Shown: one piece after another, positions 1 to 8,798 of the stretch
Layout: the number at the start of each line of letters is the position of its first letter
Numbering within the stretch: position 1 is the stretch's first letter
Source of the DNA: Isoptericola halotolerans
GTDB lineage: Bacteria > Actinomycetota > Actinomycetes > Actinomycetales > Cellulomonadaceae
DNA length: 64,000 bases
Direction: 5' to 3'
Assembly (NCBI RefSeq): GCF_013149785.1
Contig: NZ_JABEZU010000001.1
Location: forward strand, 992,001 to 1,056,000
Program-made: the position numbers and the translations under genes
The notes under the pieces: generated by a model
What the model was told of the DNA's origin: nothing
The model's database searches: none
What the model saw: the letters and a program-made list of their open reading frames with translations, nothing else

Positions 1-1
1 C

Positions 2-676
2 TTCGAGGACCTCGGCGCGCTGCGTCAGCTCCCGGGTCTCGCGGTGCAGCGGCTCATGGCCAAGGGCTACGGCTTCGGCGCCGAGGGCGACTGGAAGACC
101 GCCGTGCTGGTCCGTGCCGCGAAGGTGATGGGCGAGGGGCTGCCCGGTGGCGCCTCCCTCATGGAGGACTACACCTACGACCTGACCCCGGGCAACGAGC
201 TCATCCTCGGTGCGCACATGCTCGAGATCTGCCCTTCGTTGACCACGTCGACGCCGCGGATCGAGATCCACCCGCTGGGGATCGGCGGCAAGGAGGACCC
301 GGTGCGGATGGTCTTCGACGCCGACACCACCTCCGGCGCCGTCGTCGTCTCGCTGGCCGACATGCGCGACCGGTTCCGCCTCACCGCGAACGTGGTCGAC
401 GTGGTGCCCCCGTCGGCGGAGCTGCCGAACCTGCCGGTGGCCCGGGCCGTGTGGAAGCCTCGCCCGGACTTCGAGACGTCGGCCGAGGCCTGGCTGACGG
501 CGGGCGGTGCGCACCACACGGTGATGTCGACCGCGGCCGGCGTCGAGGCCTTCGAGGTCTTCGCCCAGATCGCCGGGACCGAGCTGCTCGTCATCGACGA
601 GTCCACGACCCGGCGTGGCTTCGCCGACCAGGTGCGGTGGAACCAGGTGTACTACCGCGTCGCTCAGGGGCTCTGA
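2..676 (+). CDS. araA: L-arabinose isomerase, 3' part (5' end outside window)
   Basis: AraA interconverts L-arabinose and L-ribulose in the cytoplasm, the first step of arabinose catabolism. The frame is open from the first bases of the window, so the gene begins upstream; about 224 C-terminal residues of a roughly 500-residue enzyme are visible. A GTG at 44 is internal, because family sequence ([12 protein letters not shown]) is readable before it. Conserved active-site segments are present: MEDYTYDL with the catalytic Glu, [10 protein letters not shown] with a metal-binding His, and AGGAHHT with the distal His. The stop is followed by a very long hairpin. The neighbouring LacI regulator and sugar ABC genes fit an arabinose locus. 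The identification is secure; only the 5' end is missing. Confidence 0.95.
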   Translation, partial: FEDLGALRQLPGLAVQRLMAKGYGFGAEGDWKTAVLVRAAKVMGEGLPGGASLMEDYTYDLTPGNELILGAHMLEICPSLTTSTPRIEIHPLGIGGKEDPVRMVFDADTTSGAVVVSLADMRDRFRLTANVVDVVPPSAELPNLPVARAVWKPRPDFETSAEAWLTAGGAHHTVMSTAAGVEAFEVFAQIAGTELLVIDESTTRRGFADQVRWNQVYYRVAQGL

Positions 677-694
677 CCCCCCTCCCGCCGAACC

Positions 695-770
695 CGCCCC
701 CGCTGTGGGTGCACGACACGCCGTCGGACCATCGGGTCCGACGGCGTGTCGTGCACCCACAGCGGGGGCG
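695..770. terminator. 36-bp perfect inverted repeat after araA
   Basis: Arms at 695-730 and 735-770 are perfect reverse complements around an ATCG loop. No T-tract follows, as is common for actinobacterial terminators. It lies 18 nt after the araA stop and most likely ends that transcript. Confidence 0.75.
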
Positions 771-863
771 TTCAGCGGGGGCCGTTCGCCGTCGGCGGTA
801 GTCTGTGGACGCCGCACCGCCGCACAGCCGCGCGGTCGCCGGCAGAACCCGAGGGAGGCCCGC

Positions 864-1883
864 ATGGCGAGTCCCGGTGCCGACAAGCCGAACATCCGGC
901 AGGTCGCACAGCTCGCCGGCGTGTCGCACATGACGGTGTCCCGGGTGCTCAACGACCACCCGAACATCCGCGACACCACCCGTCGTCGCGTGCAGGAGGC
1001 CATCTCCGAGCTCGGGTACCGGCCGAGCATGACGGCCCGGGCCCTCGCCACCCAACGCAGCCGACGCATCGGCGTCCTCGTGGAGAGCGCGGTGACCTAC
1101 GGGCCGACCAGCACCCTGTACGCCGTCGAGTCCGCCGCCCGGGCGTCGGGCTACGAGGTCAGCTCGATCCTCCTGCGGGCCGGTGAGGAGATCACCCCGC
1201 AGGAGGCCGTCGACCACCTGCTCGCCCTCGGCATCGACGCGCTGTGCGTCGTCGCGCCCCGGTCGTCGTCGATCGCCGCACTGCGCCGGATCGCCGTCGG
1301 CGTGCCCGTGCTCGTCGTCAAGCCCGAGAAGGACCCCACCTTCCTCACGGTGACCGTCGACCAGCAGGCGGGAACGGCCCTCGCCGTCGACCACCTGGTC
1401 TCGCTCGGGCACCGCGACATCCTGCACCTGGCCGGCCCGCTCGACTGGCTCGACGCCCGGACGCGGGAGAGGGCGTTCCACGCCCGGGCGAAGTCCTGGG
1501 GGATCCGCGAGCGGCCCATCGTCGTGGGCGACTGGACGGCCGACTTCGCGTACGACTTCGCGCGCGGCATCCGGGAGCTCCCCGCCTACACGGCGGTGTT
1601 CGTCGCGAACGACGACATGGCGATCGGGCTCGTCCACGGGCTGCACGAACGCGGGTTCTCCGTGCCGGACGACCTGAGCGTCGTCGGGTTCGACGACATC
1701 CCCCTCGCGCGGCACGTGATCCCGCCGCTGACCACGGTGCGGCAGAACTTCGAGGCGCTCGGGGTCTCCGTCGTCGACGTCCTGAGAGCGGCGATCGAGG
1801 ACCGCGAGATCCCGGCAGCCACCCGCATCCCTGCCGAGATCGTCGCGCGCGCGTCGAGCGCACCGCCCAGGAAGGTCGACTGA
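864..1883 (+). CDS. LacI-family transcriptional regulator
   Basis: This 339-residue LacI/GalR regulator has an N-terminal helix-turn-helix (about residues 11-35, with VAQLAGVSHMTVSRVLND) and a periplasmic-binding-protein-like effector domain ending in the usual VVGFDDIPLARH region. ATG 864 is chosen because GAGGGAGG lies 6-8 nt upstream and the protein then begins just before the HTH. Its stop overlaps the start of the next gene (TGATG), so it is translationally coupled to a sugar ABC ATPase. Its position between araA and the YtfQRT-like importer suggests it controls arabinose or arabinofuranose uptake. A plausible operator for it is the palindrome TGTGACCGGTCACA at 3510-3523; that link is inference. 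Confidence 0.9.
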   Translation: MASPGADKPNIRQVAQLAGVSHMTVSRVLNDHPNIRDTTRRRVQEAISELGYRPSMTARALATQRSRRIGVLVESAVTYGPTSTLYAVESAARASGYEVSSILLRAGEEITPQEAVDHLLALGIDALCVVAPRSSSIAALRRIAVGVPVLVVKPEKDPTFLTVTVDQQAGTALAVDHLVSLGHRDILHLAGPLDWLDARTRERAFHARAKSWGIRERPIVVGDWTADFAYDFARGIRELPAYTAVFVANDDMAIGLVHGLHERGFSVPDDLSVVGFDDIPLARHVIPPLTTVRQNFEALGVSVVDVLRAAIEDREIPAATRIPAEIVARASSAPPRKVD

Positions 1884-3451
1884 TGGCCGCGCGGGACGTG
1901 CCGGTGGAGGTGACCGCACCCGTCGTCGAGATGCGCGGGATCACCGTGGAGTACTCGGGCGTGCGGGTCCTCGACGGGGCGGACCTCACGCTGCGCCCCG
2001 GGGAGGTGCACGCCCTCATGGGGGAGAACGGCGCCGGGAAGTCCACCCTCATCGGGGCGCTGACGGGCACGGTGCCCATCCTCGCGGGCACGGTCCTGGT
2101 CGACGGGCTGCCCCGCACGCCCACCAGCGTCGCCCGGAGCCGGGCCGAGGGCATCGCGACCGTCTTCCAGGAGTCCCACCTGAGCCCGCACCTCTCGGTG
2201 GCCGAGAACATCATGATCGGTCACGAGGTGCGGGGGCGGTTCGGCATCAGCTGGGCGCGGAGCAGGAAGCAGGCCGAGGCCGCACTCGCCACCGTCGGCA
2301 TCGAGGACGTCGACCCGAGAGCACCGCTGGCGGCGTTGTCGCCGGCGACCAAGCAGCTGGTGGCCGTCGCCCGCGCCATCGTGCTGGAGCCGCGCGTCCT
2401 GGTGCTCGACGAACCCACGTCGAGCCTCGACGAGTCCGAGGCCACCCGGCTGCTCCGGGTCGTGCGCCGTCTGCGGGACCAGGGTGTCGCCGTCCTGTTC
2501 GTCTCGCACTTCCTCGAGCAGGTGTTCGCGGTGAGCGACCGGATGACGGTTCTGCGGGGCGGTCGCGTCGTGGCCGAGTACCGGACGGCCGAGGTGGATC
2601 GTGCCGAGCTGATCTCCAAGATGATCGGCGAGGACATCGACGCGCTGCAGGCGCTGCACTCCCAGCGGCTCTCGCACCACTACGCGGAGTCGAGCCGGGT
2701 GGCTCTGCGGGCGACGTCCCTCGGACGCCGGGGGATGCTCGGGCCCACGGACCTCGACCTGGCCCGGGGCGAGGTGGTGGGGTTCGCCGGCCTGCGGGGT
2801 TCGGGCCGCACGGAGCTCGCCCGGCTGATGAGCGGCGTGCAGCGCGCGGACCGCGGCGAGCTGTGGCTGGACGGCGAGCGGGTGCAGCTGCGCGGTCCGG
2901 CGGCCGCGCTGCGGCACCGGATCGCCGTGTCGAGCGAGAACCTCCGCCATGAGGGCATCGTGGCGGGTCTCACGGTGCGGGAGAACATCGTCCTGGCGCT
3001 GCAGGCGCTGCGCGGCTGGGCGCGGCCGTTGTCCCGGGCGGAGCAGGACGCCGTGGTCGACACGTACCTCGATGCCCTGCACCTGGCGCACGAGGACCTG
3101 GACCGCCCGGCCGGCGAGCTGTCGGGAGGGACCCAGCAGAAGGTCATGCTGGCGCGGTTGCTGGCCACGCGGCCGCATGTGCTGATCCTCGACGAGCCGA
3201 CGCGCGGGATCGACATCGGCGCCAAGCTCGACATCCAGCGCCGGGTCGCGAAGCTCGCCGGCGAAGGGGTCGCCGTCGTCTTCATCTCCTCCGAGCTCGA
3301 GGAGGTGGTCCGCCTGAGCGACCGCATCGTGGTCCTCAAGGACCGCGAGAAGATCGGTGAGCTGAGCAACGGGCCGGGGGTCACGGTCGACACGATCGTC
3401 GAGATGATCGCGGCGGAGCTGGACGGTCCCGACCCGGGCGACGACGGCTGA
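1883..3451 (+). CDS. Sugar ABC transporter, double ATPase subunit (first copy)
   Basis: A 522-residue tandem ATPase of the CUT2 class (RbsA/YtfR-like), which powers import of monosaccharides. The first half has Walker A GENGAGKST, a degenerate signature (LSPATKQ) and Walker B VLVLDEPTSSLD. The second half has a degenerate Walker A (GLRGSGRTE), a good signature LSGGTQQK and Walker B LILDEPTRGID; such asymmetry is normal in this class. It starts in the TGATG overlap with the LacI gene. No permease or binding protein follows directly; instead a full importer with its own second ATPase starts at 3624. It may serve that importer as an alternative motor, or be left over from a lost transporter. Confidence 0.9.
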   Translation: MAARDVPVEVTAPVVEMRGITVEYSGVRVLDGADLTLRPGEVHALMGENGAGKSTLIGALTGTVPILAGTVLVDGLPRTPTSVARSRAEGIATVFQESHLSPHLSVAENIMIGHEVRGRFGISWARSRKQAEAALATVGIEDVDPRAPLAALSPATKQLVAVARAIVLEPRVLVLDEPTSSLDESEATRLLRVVRRLRDQGVAVLFVSHFLEQVFAVSDRMTVLRGGRVVAEYRTAEVDRAELISKMIGEDIDALQALHSQRLSHHYAESSRVALRATSLGRRGMLGPTDLDLARGEVVGFAGLRGSGRTELARLMSGVQRADRGELWLDGERVQLRGPAAALRHRIAVSSENLRHEGIVAGLTVRENIVLALQALRGWARPLSRAEQDAVVDTYLDALHLAHEDLDRPAGELSGGTQQKVMLARLLATRPHVLILDEPTRGIDIGAKLDIQRRVAKLAGEGVAVVFISSELEEVVRLSDRIVVLKDREKIGELSNGPGVTVDTIVEMIAAELDGPDPGDDG

Positions 3452-3509
3452 CCGACGCCCGCGCCGGGTGTTACGCGATCGTGACGTACCAATGTCCGCG
3501 GAGACCTTT

Positions 3510-3546
3510 TGTGACCGGTCACATCTCCGCTATGTTAGCGGTCACA
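3510..3546 (+). promoter_or_regulatory. Tandem LacI-type operators before the sugar importer
   Basis: TGTGACCGGTCACA at 3510-3523 is a perfect 14-bp palindrome, and TGTTAGCGGTCACA at 3533-3546 is a second copy with two changes, 23 bp downstream. They sit about 80-110 bp upstream of the binding-protein start. The shape (TGTGASCGSTCACA) matches LacI-family sites and resembles the palindrome at 8485-8498. Confidence 0.65.
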
Positions 3547-3623
3547 ACACAAGCCATGCCGGAGGTCGAAGCTGACCTCGGACCGGACTCACCGGTCGAC
3601 CGGCGTCTCGAAGAGGAGTGGAC

Positions 3624-4643
3624 ATGGCACGGAAGATGTGGATGCGCGGCACGGTGGCCGCCGTCTCGGCAGTCGCGATGCTGACCCTGGCGGCCTGCAG
3701 CAGCGAGCAGGCACCGTCCGGCTCGGGCGAGGAGACCGCGGCCGGCGGGGACGAGATGTCCGAGGGTGACGACCTCATCACGATCGGCTTCTCCCAGGTG
3801 GGCGCGGAGTCCGGCTGGCGCGCCGCCAACACCCAGTCCATCCAGGACACCCTGACAGAGGAGAACGGCTTCTCGCTCAGCTTCTCCGACGCCCAGCAGA
3901 AGCAGGAGAACCAGATCCAGGCGATCCGCTCCTACATCTCCCAGGGCGTCGACGTGATCGCGTTCTCGCCGGTCGTCGAGACCGGCTGGGACCCGGTGCT
4001 GCAGGAGGCGCAGTCCGCCGGCATCCCGGTCATCCTCACCGACCGCGCCGTCGACTCCGAGGACGACAGCCTCTACGAGTCCTTCATCGGCTCGGACTTC
4101 GTGCTCGAGGGCGAGATGGCCGGCGAGTGGGCCGTCGAGCAGTACGACGGCGAGGGCTACACGATGGTCGAGCTGCAGGGCACCACCGGCTCCGCACCCG
4201 CCATCGACCGCAAGGAGGGCTTCGCCGCGGCGATCGAGGGCAGCGACATCGAGGTCGTCGACTCCCAGACGGGCAACTTCACCCGCACCGAGGGCAAGCA
4301 GGTGATGGAGGGCTTCCTGCAGAAGTACGACGACATCGACCTCGTCTTCGCCCACAACGACGACATGGGCCTGGGTGCCATCGAGGCCATCGAGGCCGCC
4401 GGGATGGTGCCCGGCGAGGACATCAAGATCATCACGATCGACGCGGTCAAGGACGGCATGCAGGCACTCGCCGACGGCAAGATCAACTACATCGTCGAGT
4501 GCAACCCGCTGCTCGGTCCGGACCTCGCCGAGATCGCCCAGAAGGTCATCGCCGGCGAGCCGGTGGAGAAGCGCATCGTGGTCGAGGACCTCGCCTTCGA
4601 CCAGGAGGCGGCCATCGAGGCCCTGCCCGACCGCCAGTACTGA
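3624..4643 (+). CDS. Sugar ABC transporter substrate-binding lipoprotein, YtfQ-like
   Basis: A 339-residue CUT2 binding protein. The signal peptide ends in lipobox LAAC with the lipidated Cys at residue 25. The mature part closely follows E. coli YtfQ (galactofuranose binding): VGAESGWRA, QQKQENQIQAIRS, VVETGWDPVL, ELQGTTGSAPAIDRK, FAHNDDMGLGAIEAI. ATG 3624 is preferred over GTG 3618 because AAGAGGAG lies immediately upstream at proper spacing. Next to araA the physiological ligand may be L-arabinose or arabinofuranose rather than galactofuranose; the sequence cannot decide. Two hairpins separate it from the ATPase gene, as expected where the binding protein must be made in excess. Confidence 0.92.
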   Translation: MARKMWMRGTVAAVSAVAMLTLAACSSEQAPSGSGEETAAGGDEMSEGDDLITIGFSQVGAESGWRAANTQSIQDTLTEENGFSLSFSDAQQKQENQIQAIRSYISQGVDVIAFSPVVETGWDPVLQEAQSAGIPVILTDRAVDSEDDSLYESFIGSDFVLEGEMAGEWAVEQYDGEGYTMVELQGTTGSAPAIDRKEGFAAAIEGSDIEVVDSQTGNFTRTEGKQVMEGFLQKYDDIDLVFAHNDDMGLGAIEAIEAAGMVPGEDIKIITIDAVKDGMQALADGKINYIVECNPLLGPDLAEIAQKVIAGEPVEKRIVVEDLAFDQEAAIEALPDRQY

Positions 4644-4649
4644 TCGGTC

Positions 4650-4725
4650 GCCCGGCGGGCAGGACGCGGTCCGCCCGCCGGGCATCCCCCTGAACCCGCG
4701 GCGAGGTGCGACCGCACCTCGCCGC
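4650..4725 (+). terminator. Two consecutive hairpins between binding protein and ATPase genes
   Basis: Stem one pairs 4650-4660 with 4673-4683 (GCCCGGCGGGC). Stem two pairs 4698-4710 with 4713-4725 (GCGGCGAGGTGCG). They lie inside the operon, so partial termination or mRNA 3'-end protection is more likely than a full stop. Confidence 0.55.
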
Positions 4726-4744
4726 GTTCCACGGAAGGTCAACG

Positions 4745-6283
4745 ATGACGAGCTCCGAGACGGTGGAGCGGCCTGTCGTCGAGATGACCGGGATCTCCAT
4801 CGAGTTCCCCGGCGTCAAGGCGCTCGACCAGGTCGACCTCCGCCTGCTCCCCGGCGAGGTGCACGCCCTGATGGGCGAGAACGGCGCCGGCAAGTCCACC
4901 CTGATCAAGGCGCTCACCGGCGTCTACGACATCGACGCCGGGCAGATCCGCGTCGACGGTGCGCACCACCGGTTCTCCGGTCCCGGCGAGGCCCAGTCCG
5001 CCGGCATCGCGACGGTGTACCAGGAGGTCAACCTCTGCGAGAACCTCACCGTCGCCGAGAACATCATGCTGGGCAACGAGCCACGGCGGTTCGGTGCGAT
5101 CGACTGGCGTGCCACCCGCAGGGAGGCCGCCCGCCACCTGGCCACCATGGGCCTCGACATCGACCCGTCGTCGTCGCTCGGTGCGCACTCGATCGCGGTG
5201 CAGCAGCTGGTGGCGATCAGTCGCGCGATGGTCGTCGAGGCGAAGGTCCTCATCCTCGACGAGCCCACGTCCAGCCTCGACGCCGACGAGGTGGCCCAGC
5301 TCTTCGCCGTCGTGCGCAGGCTGCGCGACGAGGGCGTGGCGATCCTGTTCGTCTCGCACTTCATCGAGCAGGTGTACGAGATCTCCGACCGGATGACGGT
5401 GCTGCGCAACGGCCGGCGCATCGGGGAGTACCTCACGGCCGAGACGGACCGGGTCGAGCTGGTCTCCACGATGATCGGCCGCTCGATGGAGGTGCTCGAG
5501 GACCTGCACGTCACGACCGACCGGGCCGTGCAGATCGAGCGCGGCAACGCCCCGTTCCTGCAGGCCGTGGGTCTCGGGCGCAAGGGGAGCGTCCAGCCGT
5601 TCGACCTGGACGTCTACGCGGGGGAGGTCGTGGGCCTGGCCGGGCTGCTCGGCTCGGGACGGACCGAGGTCGCTCGCCTGCTGGCGGGTGCGGACCGCTC
5701 CGACGAGGGGTCCACGCAGATCAAGGGGCTCCCGGCCCGGCTGGGCACCCCCCGGGCCGCGATCGCCCGGGGAATCGCCTTCTCCTCGGAGGACCGCAAG
5801 GCCGAGGGCGTCGTGGGTGACCTCACCGTCCGCGAGAACATCGTCCTGGGCCTCCAGGCCGGTCGCGGCTGGATGCGTCGCCTGCCGAGCCGCCAGGTCG
5901 ACGAGATCGTCACGAAGTACATCCGGGCGCTGAACATCCGCCCGGCCAACCCGCAGGCCCTGCTGCGCAACCTCTCCGGCGGGAACCAGCAGAAGGTGCT
6001 GCTCGCCCGATGGCTGGCGACGGCGCCGCAGCTGCTCATACTGGACGAGCCGACGCGCGGCATCGACGTCGGTGCCAAGGCGGAGATCCAGAAGCTCGTC
6101 GCCGAGCTCGCCGGCCAGGGCATGGGCGTCGTGTTCATCTCGGCGGAGCTGGAGGAGGTCCTGCGGCTCAGCCACCGGATCGCCGTGATGCGCGACCGGG
6201 AGAAGGTGGCCGAGGTGGTCAACACCGAGGATGTCGGGGTCGACGACGTCGTCGACCTCATCGCGAGTGGAGGGAAGCACTGA
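4745..6283 (+). CDS. Sugar ABC transporter ATPase, YtfR-like (second copy)
   Basis: A 512-residue tandem ATPase. Walker A GENGAGKST, a relaxed first signature (HSIAVQQLVAISRA) and Walker B LILDEPTSSLD are in the first half; LSGGNQQK and LILDEPTRGID are in the second. GGAAGG lies 6 nt before ATG 4745. It is coupled to the downstream permease through a TGATG overlap, so this is the ATPase proper to the YtfQRT/YjfF importer. It resembles the 1883-3451 protein throughout, and the two look like paralogues. Confidence 0.92.
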   Translation: MTSSETVERPVVEMTGISIEFPGVKALDQVDLRLLPGEVHALMGENGAGKSTLIKALTGVYDIDAGQIRVDGAHHRFSGPGEAQSAGIATVYQEVNLCENLTVAENIMLGNEPRRFGAIDWRATRREAARHLATMGLDIDPSSSLGAHSIAVQQLVAISRAMVVEAKVLILDEPTSSLDADEVAQLFAVVRRLRDEGVAILFVSHFIEQVYEISDRMTVLRNGRRIGEYLTAETDRVELVSTMIGRSMEVLEDLHVTTDRAVQIERGNAPFLQAVGLGRKGSVQPFDLDVYAGEVVGLAGLLGSGRTEVARLLAGADRSDEGSTQIKGLPARLGTPRAAIARGIAFSSEDRKAEGVVGDLTVRENIVLGLQAGRGWMRRLPSRQVDEIVTKYIRALNIRPANPQALLRNLSGGNQQKVLLARWLATAPQLLILDEPTRGIDVGAKAEIQKLVAELAGQGMGVVFISAELEEVLRLSHRIAVMRDREKVAEVVNTEDVGVDDVVDLIASGGKH

Positions 6284-7356
6284 TGCCGACGACGACACCG
6301 GCACGACCACGTGCCGCCGAGGGCGGCCTGCGCAGGATCGCCCACCACACCCTGTTCTGGCCGGTCGTGGCGCTCATCGCGCTCCTGGCGGCCAACACGG
6401 TCTACCGGCCCAGCTTCCTGTCCGTCACGGTGCTCAACGGGCACCTGTTCGGCGCCCCGATCGACATCCTGCGCAACTCCGCACCCCTGATGCTGGTCGC
6501 GCTCGGCATGACCCTGGTGATCGCGACCCGGGGCATCGACCTGTCGGTGGGGGCCGTCGTCGCCATCTCGGGGGCCCTGTCGCTCAGCTTCATCGCCACC
6601 TCGCCCAACCCCGGATCGCTCTCGACGGTGCTCCTGGCCATCGCCATCGCCCTGGGAGTCTCCCTGGTGCTCGGCGTGTGGAACGGGTTCCTCGTCTCGG
6701 TGGTCGGCATCCAGCCGATCATCGCGACGCTGATCCTCATGACGGCGGGACGGGGCATCGCGATGCTCATCACCGAGGGGCAGATCACCACCGTCACGAG
6801 CCCGCCGTTCAAGACGCTCGGTGCCGGGTTCTGGCTCGGGCTGCCGGTCGCGACGCTCGTCGCCGGCGGGGTCTTCCTCCTGGTGGCGTTCCTGACGCGC
6901 CGCACCGCGCTGGGCATGCTGGTGGAGTCCGTGGGCATCAACCCCTCGGCCAGCCGTCTCGCCGGGGTGAAGGCTCGCACGATCGTGTGGACGGTCTTCG
7001 CGCTCTCCGGCCTGTTCTCGGGTCTGGCAGGGCTGATCCTGGCGTCCAACGTCATGGCGGCCGACGCCAACAACGCCGGCCTGTTCATCGAGCTCGACGC
7101 CATCCTGGCCGTCGTCATCGGCGGGACGTCGTTGCAGGGCGGCAAGTTCTCCCTCTCCGGCACGTTCGTCGGGGTGCTCATCATCACCACCCTCACCCTC
7201 ACCGTCACGATCGTGGGGATCTCCCCGCTGGTGACGCCGTTGTTCAAGGCCCTGGTCGTCATCGCGGTGACGCTCCTGCAGTCACCGCGGATCAGGGAGT
7301 CGTTCGCCGCCCGAGCCCGACAGCGGGCCGCTCGTCCCGAGGAGGTGTCCGCCTGA
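6283..7356 (+). CDS. Sugar ABC transporter permease, YtfT-like
   Basis: A 357-residue CUT2 permease with about eight to ten hydrophobic segments. It carries the family signature MTLVIATRGIDLSVGAVVA and, near the end, LDAILAVVIGGTSLQGG. It starts in the TGATG overlap with the ATPase gene and itself ends in TGATG with the next permease, so the four importer genes are read as one translationally coupled unit. Confidence 0.92.
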   Translation: MPTTTPARPRAAEGGLRRIAHHTLFWPVVALIALLAANTVYRPSFLSVTVLNGHLFGAPIDILRNSAPLMLVALGMTLVIATRGIDLSVGAVVAISGALSLSFIATSPNPGSLSTVLLAIAIALGVSLVLGVWNGFLVSVVGIQPIIATLILMTAGRGIAMLITEGQITTVTSPPFKTLGAGFWLGLPVATLVAGGVFLLVAFLTRRTALGMLVESVGINPSASRLAGVKARTIVWTVFALSGLFSGLAGLILASNVMAADANNAGLFIELDAILAVVIGGTSLQGGKFSLSGTFVGVLIITTLTLTVTIVGISPLVTPLFKALVVIAVTLLQSPRIRESFAARARQRAARPEEVSA

Positions 7357-8405
7357 TGGCTGCCGTCGCCCCTGAACGGTCCTCGACCGGTCCGGCCCCG
7401 TCACCCCGCGAGCGGAAGGGGGGCCCGTCGGTGCGAGCGATCGCGCGTCGGCTGCACGTCGACCGGCGCTACATGCCCGTCATCGGGACGTTCGTGGTGC
7501 TCGCCCTGATCCTCGCGATCGGTGGGGTCCGCTACGACAACTTCCTGTCCGTGCAGGTCCTGGCGAACCTCTTCATCAACAACTCGTTCCTCATCGTGCT
7601 CGCGGTCGGCATGACCTTCGTCATCCTCACCGGGGGTATCGACCTGTCGGTCGGTGCGGTCCTCGCGCTGTCCGCGGTGAGCGCCGCCTACCTGCTGGAC
7701 GTCGGGGTGCCGGCCGCGGTGGTCCTGCCGGCCGTGGTCCTGATCGGGTCGATCATCGGATTCCTCATCGGCGTGATGGTCCACGTCTTCGACGTCCAAC
7801 CGTTCATCGCGACGCTCGCCGGGATGTTCTTCGCCCGGGGGCTGTGCTTCGTCATCGCTCCCGAGTCGATCCCCATCACCGACGAGACCTTCGTCGCGAT
7901 CGCCGGCTGGGACACGTGGGTCGGCGGGCAGTGGCGGATGACCACCAGCGTGGTGGTCTCGCTGGTCGTGGTCGCCGTCGCCTTCTACCTGCTGCACTAC
8001 ACGCAGTTCGGTCGCACGGTGTACGCCATCGGCGGGGGCGAGCAGTCGGCCCAGCTCATGGGGCTGCCGGTCGCCCGCACCAAGGTGCTCGTCTACGTGG
8101 TCTCGGGCACCTGCGCCGGGCTCGGCGGGCTGCTCTTCGCGATGTACTCCCGGTCCGGCTACTCGCTGACCGGTGTGGCGATGGAGCTGGACGCGATCGC
8201 GGCCGTCGTCATCGGCGGGACGCTGCTGACCGGCGGGACGGGGTTCGTGCTGGGTTCCGTCCTCGGCGTGCTGGTGCTCGGTCTCATCCAGACGATCATC
8301 ACGTTCGAGGGAACGCTGAGCTCGTGGTGGACCAAGATCGTCATCGGCGTGCTGCTGCTGGTCTTCGTGGTTCTGCAGCGCGTCCTCACCCTGCGGCGGA
8401 CGTAG
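7356..8405 (+). CDS. Sugar ABC transporter permease, YjfF-like
   Basis: A 349-residue second CUT2 permease. After a basic N-terminal tail come the segments NNSFLIVLAVGMTFVILTGG and IDLSVGAVLALS, and later ELDAIAAVVIGGTLLTGG. It pairs with the YtfT-like protein to form the membrane channel. It is the last gene of the operon; a 12-bp stem follows within 6 nt of the stop. Confidence 0.92.
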   Translation: MAAVAPERSSTGPAPSPRERKGGPSVRAIARRLHVDRRYMPVIGTFVVLALILAIGGVRYDNFLSVQVLANLFINNSFLIVLAVGMTFVILTGGIDLSVGAVLALSAVSAAYLLDVGVPAAVVLPAVVLIGSIIGFLIGVMVHVFDVQPFIATLAGMFFARGLCFVIAPESIPITDETFVAIAGWDTWVGGQWRMTTSVVVSLVVVAVAFYLLHYTQFGRTVYAIGGGEQSAQLMGLPVARTKVLVYVVSGTCAGLGGLLFAMYSRSGYSLTGVAMELDAIAAVVIGGTLLTGGTGFVLGSVLGVLVLGLIQTIITFEGTLSSWWTKIVIGVLLLVFVVLQRVLTLRRT

Positions 8406-8410
8406 CGCCG

Positions 8411-8438
8411 TCCGGCCCGTCGTCCGCGACGGGCCGGA
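8411..8438 (+). terminator. Terminator hairpin after the YjfF-like gene
   Basis: TCCGGCCCGTCG (8411-8422) pairs with 8427-8438 around a TCCG loop, directly after the last gene of the importer operon. Confidence 0.7.
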
Positions 8439-8482
8439 CCGGCCCACCCCCCCAACCCGGACCGGAGGTGTCTCGCCCCCTT

Positions 8483-8500
8483 GATGTGAGCGCTCACATC
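8483..8500 (+). promoter_or_regulatory. LacI-type operator, 18-bp perfect palindrome
   Basis: GATGTGAGCGCTCACATC is a perfect palindrome whose core, TGTGAGCGCTCACA, equals the classical lac-type operator centre and resembles the site at 3510-3523. It lies about 430 bp before the next convincing start (8923), which suggests that something between was once, or still is, transcribed. Confidence 0.65.
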
Positions 8501-8798
8501 CTTAGATGTGCGAGGCGGCGACGATGCCGCCTCCGCACGCACGGCGCCGACCGGGCAGCACCGAGACGCGCTCAGCGAGGAGCAGTCGCGATGTACCGAG
8601 CACGACGACGAGCAGCCCCGGTGGCGGTGGCCTCGGCCCTGGCATCGCCCGCCAGTCCTGGTCGACGGGGCATGGAGCGGAGGAGCGAACGGGTTCACGG
8701 ACGTCTCGGGCAGGCCGACACGGCAGCGCCGCCTGAGGTCACGGCCTGGGACGCCGCGGTCGTGGACGCGGAACCAGGAGCCCGGTGCCCCGCCCCTC
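8501..8798 (+). other. Gene-free stretch, possibly a decayed secreted-protein gene
   Basis: The 517 nt between 8405 and 8923 hold no convincing gene. From ATG 8591 (GAGGAG just upstream) an 81-codon frame begins with a basic, Ala-rich start like a signal peptide, but then loses any protein-like character and runs into the hairpin at 8799. An operator precedes this stretch and a gene-end type hairpin follows it, so a degenerate gene is possible. No homology can be shown. Confidence 0.25.
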
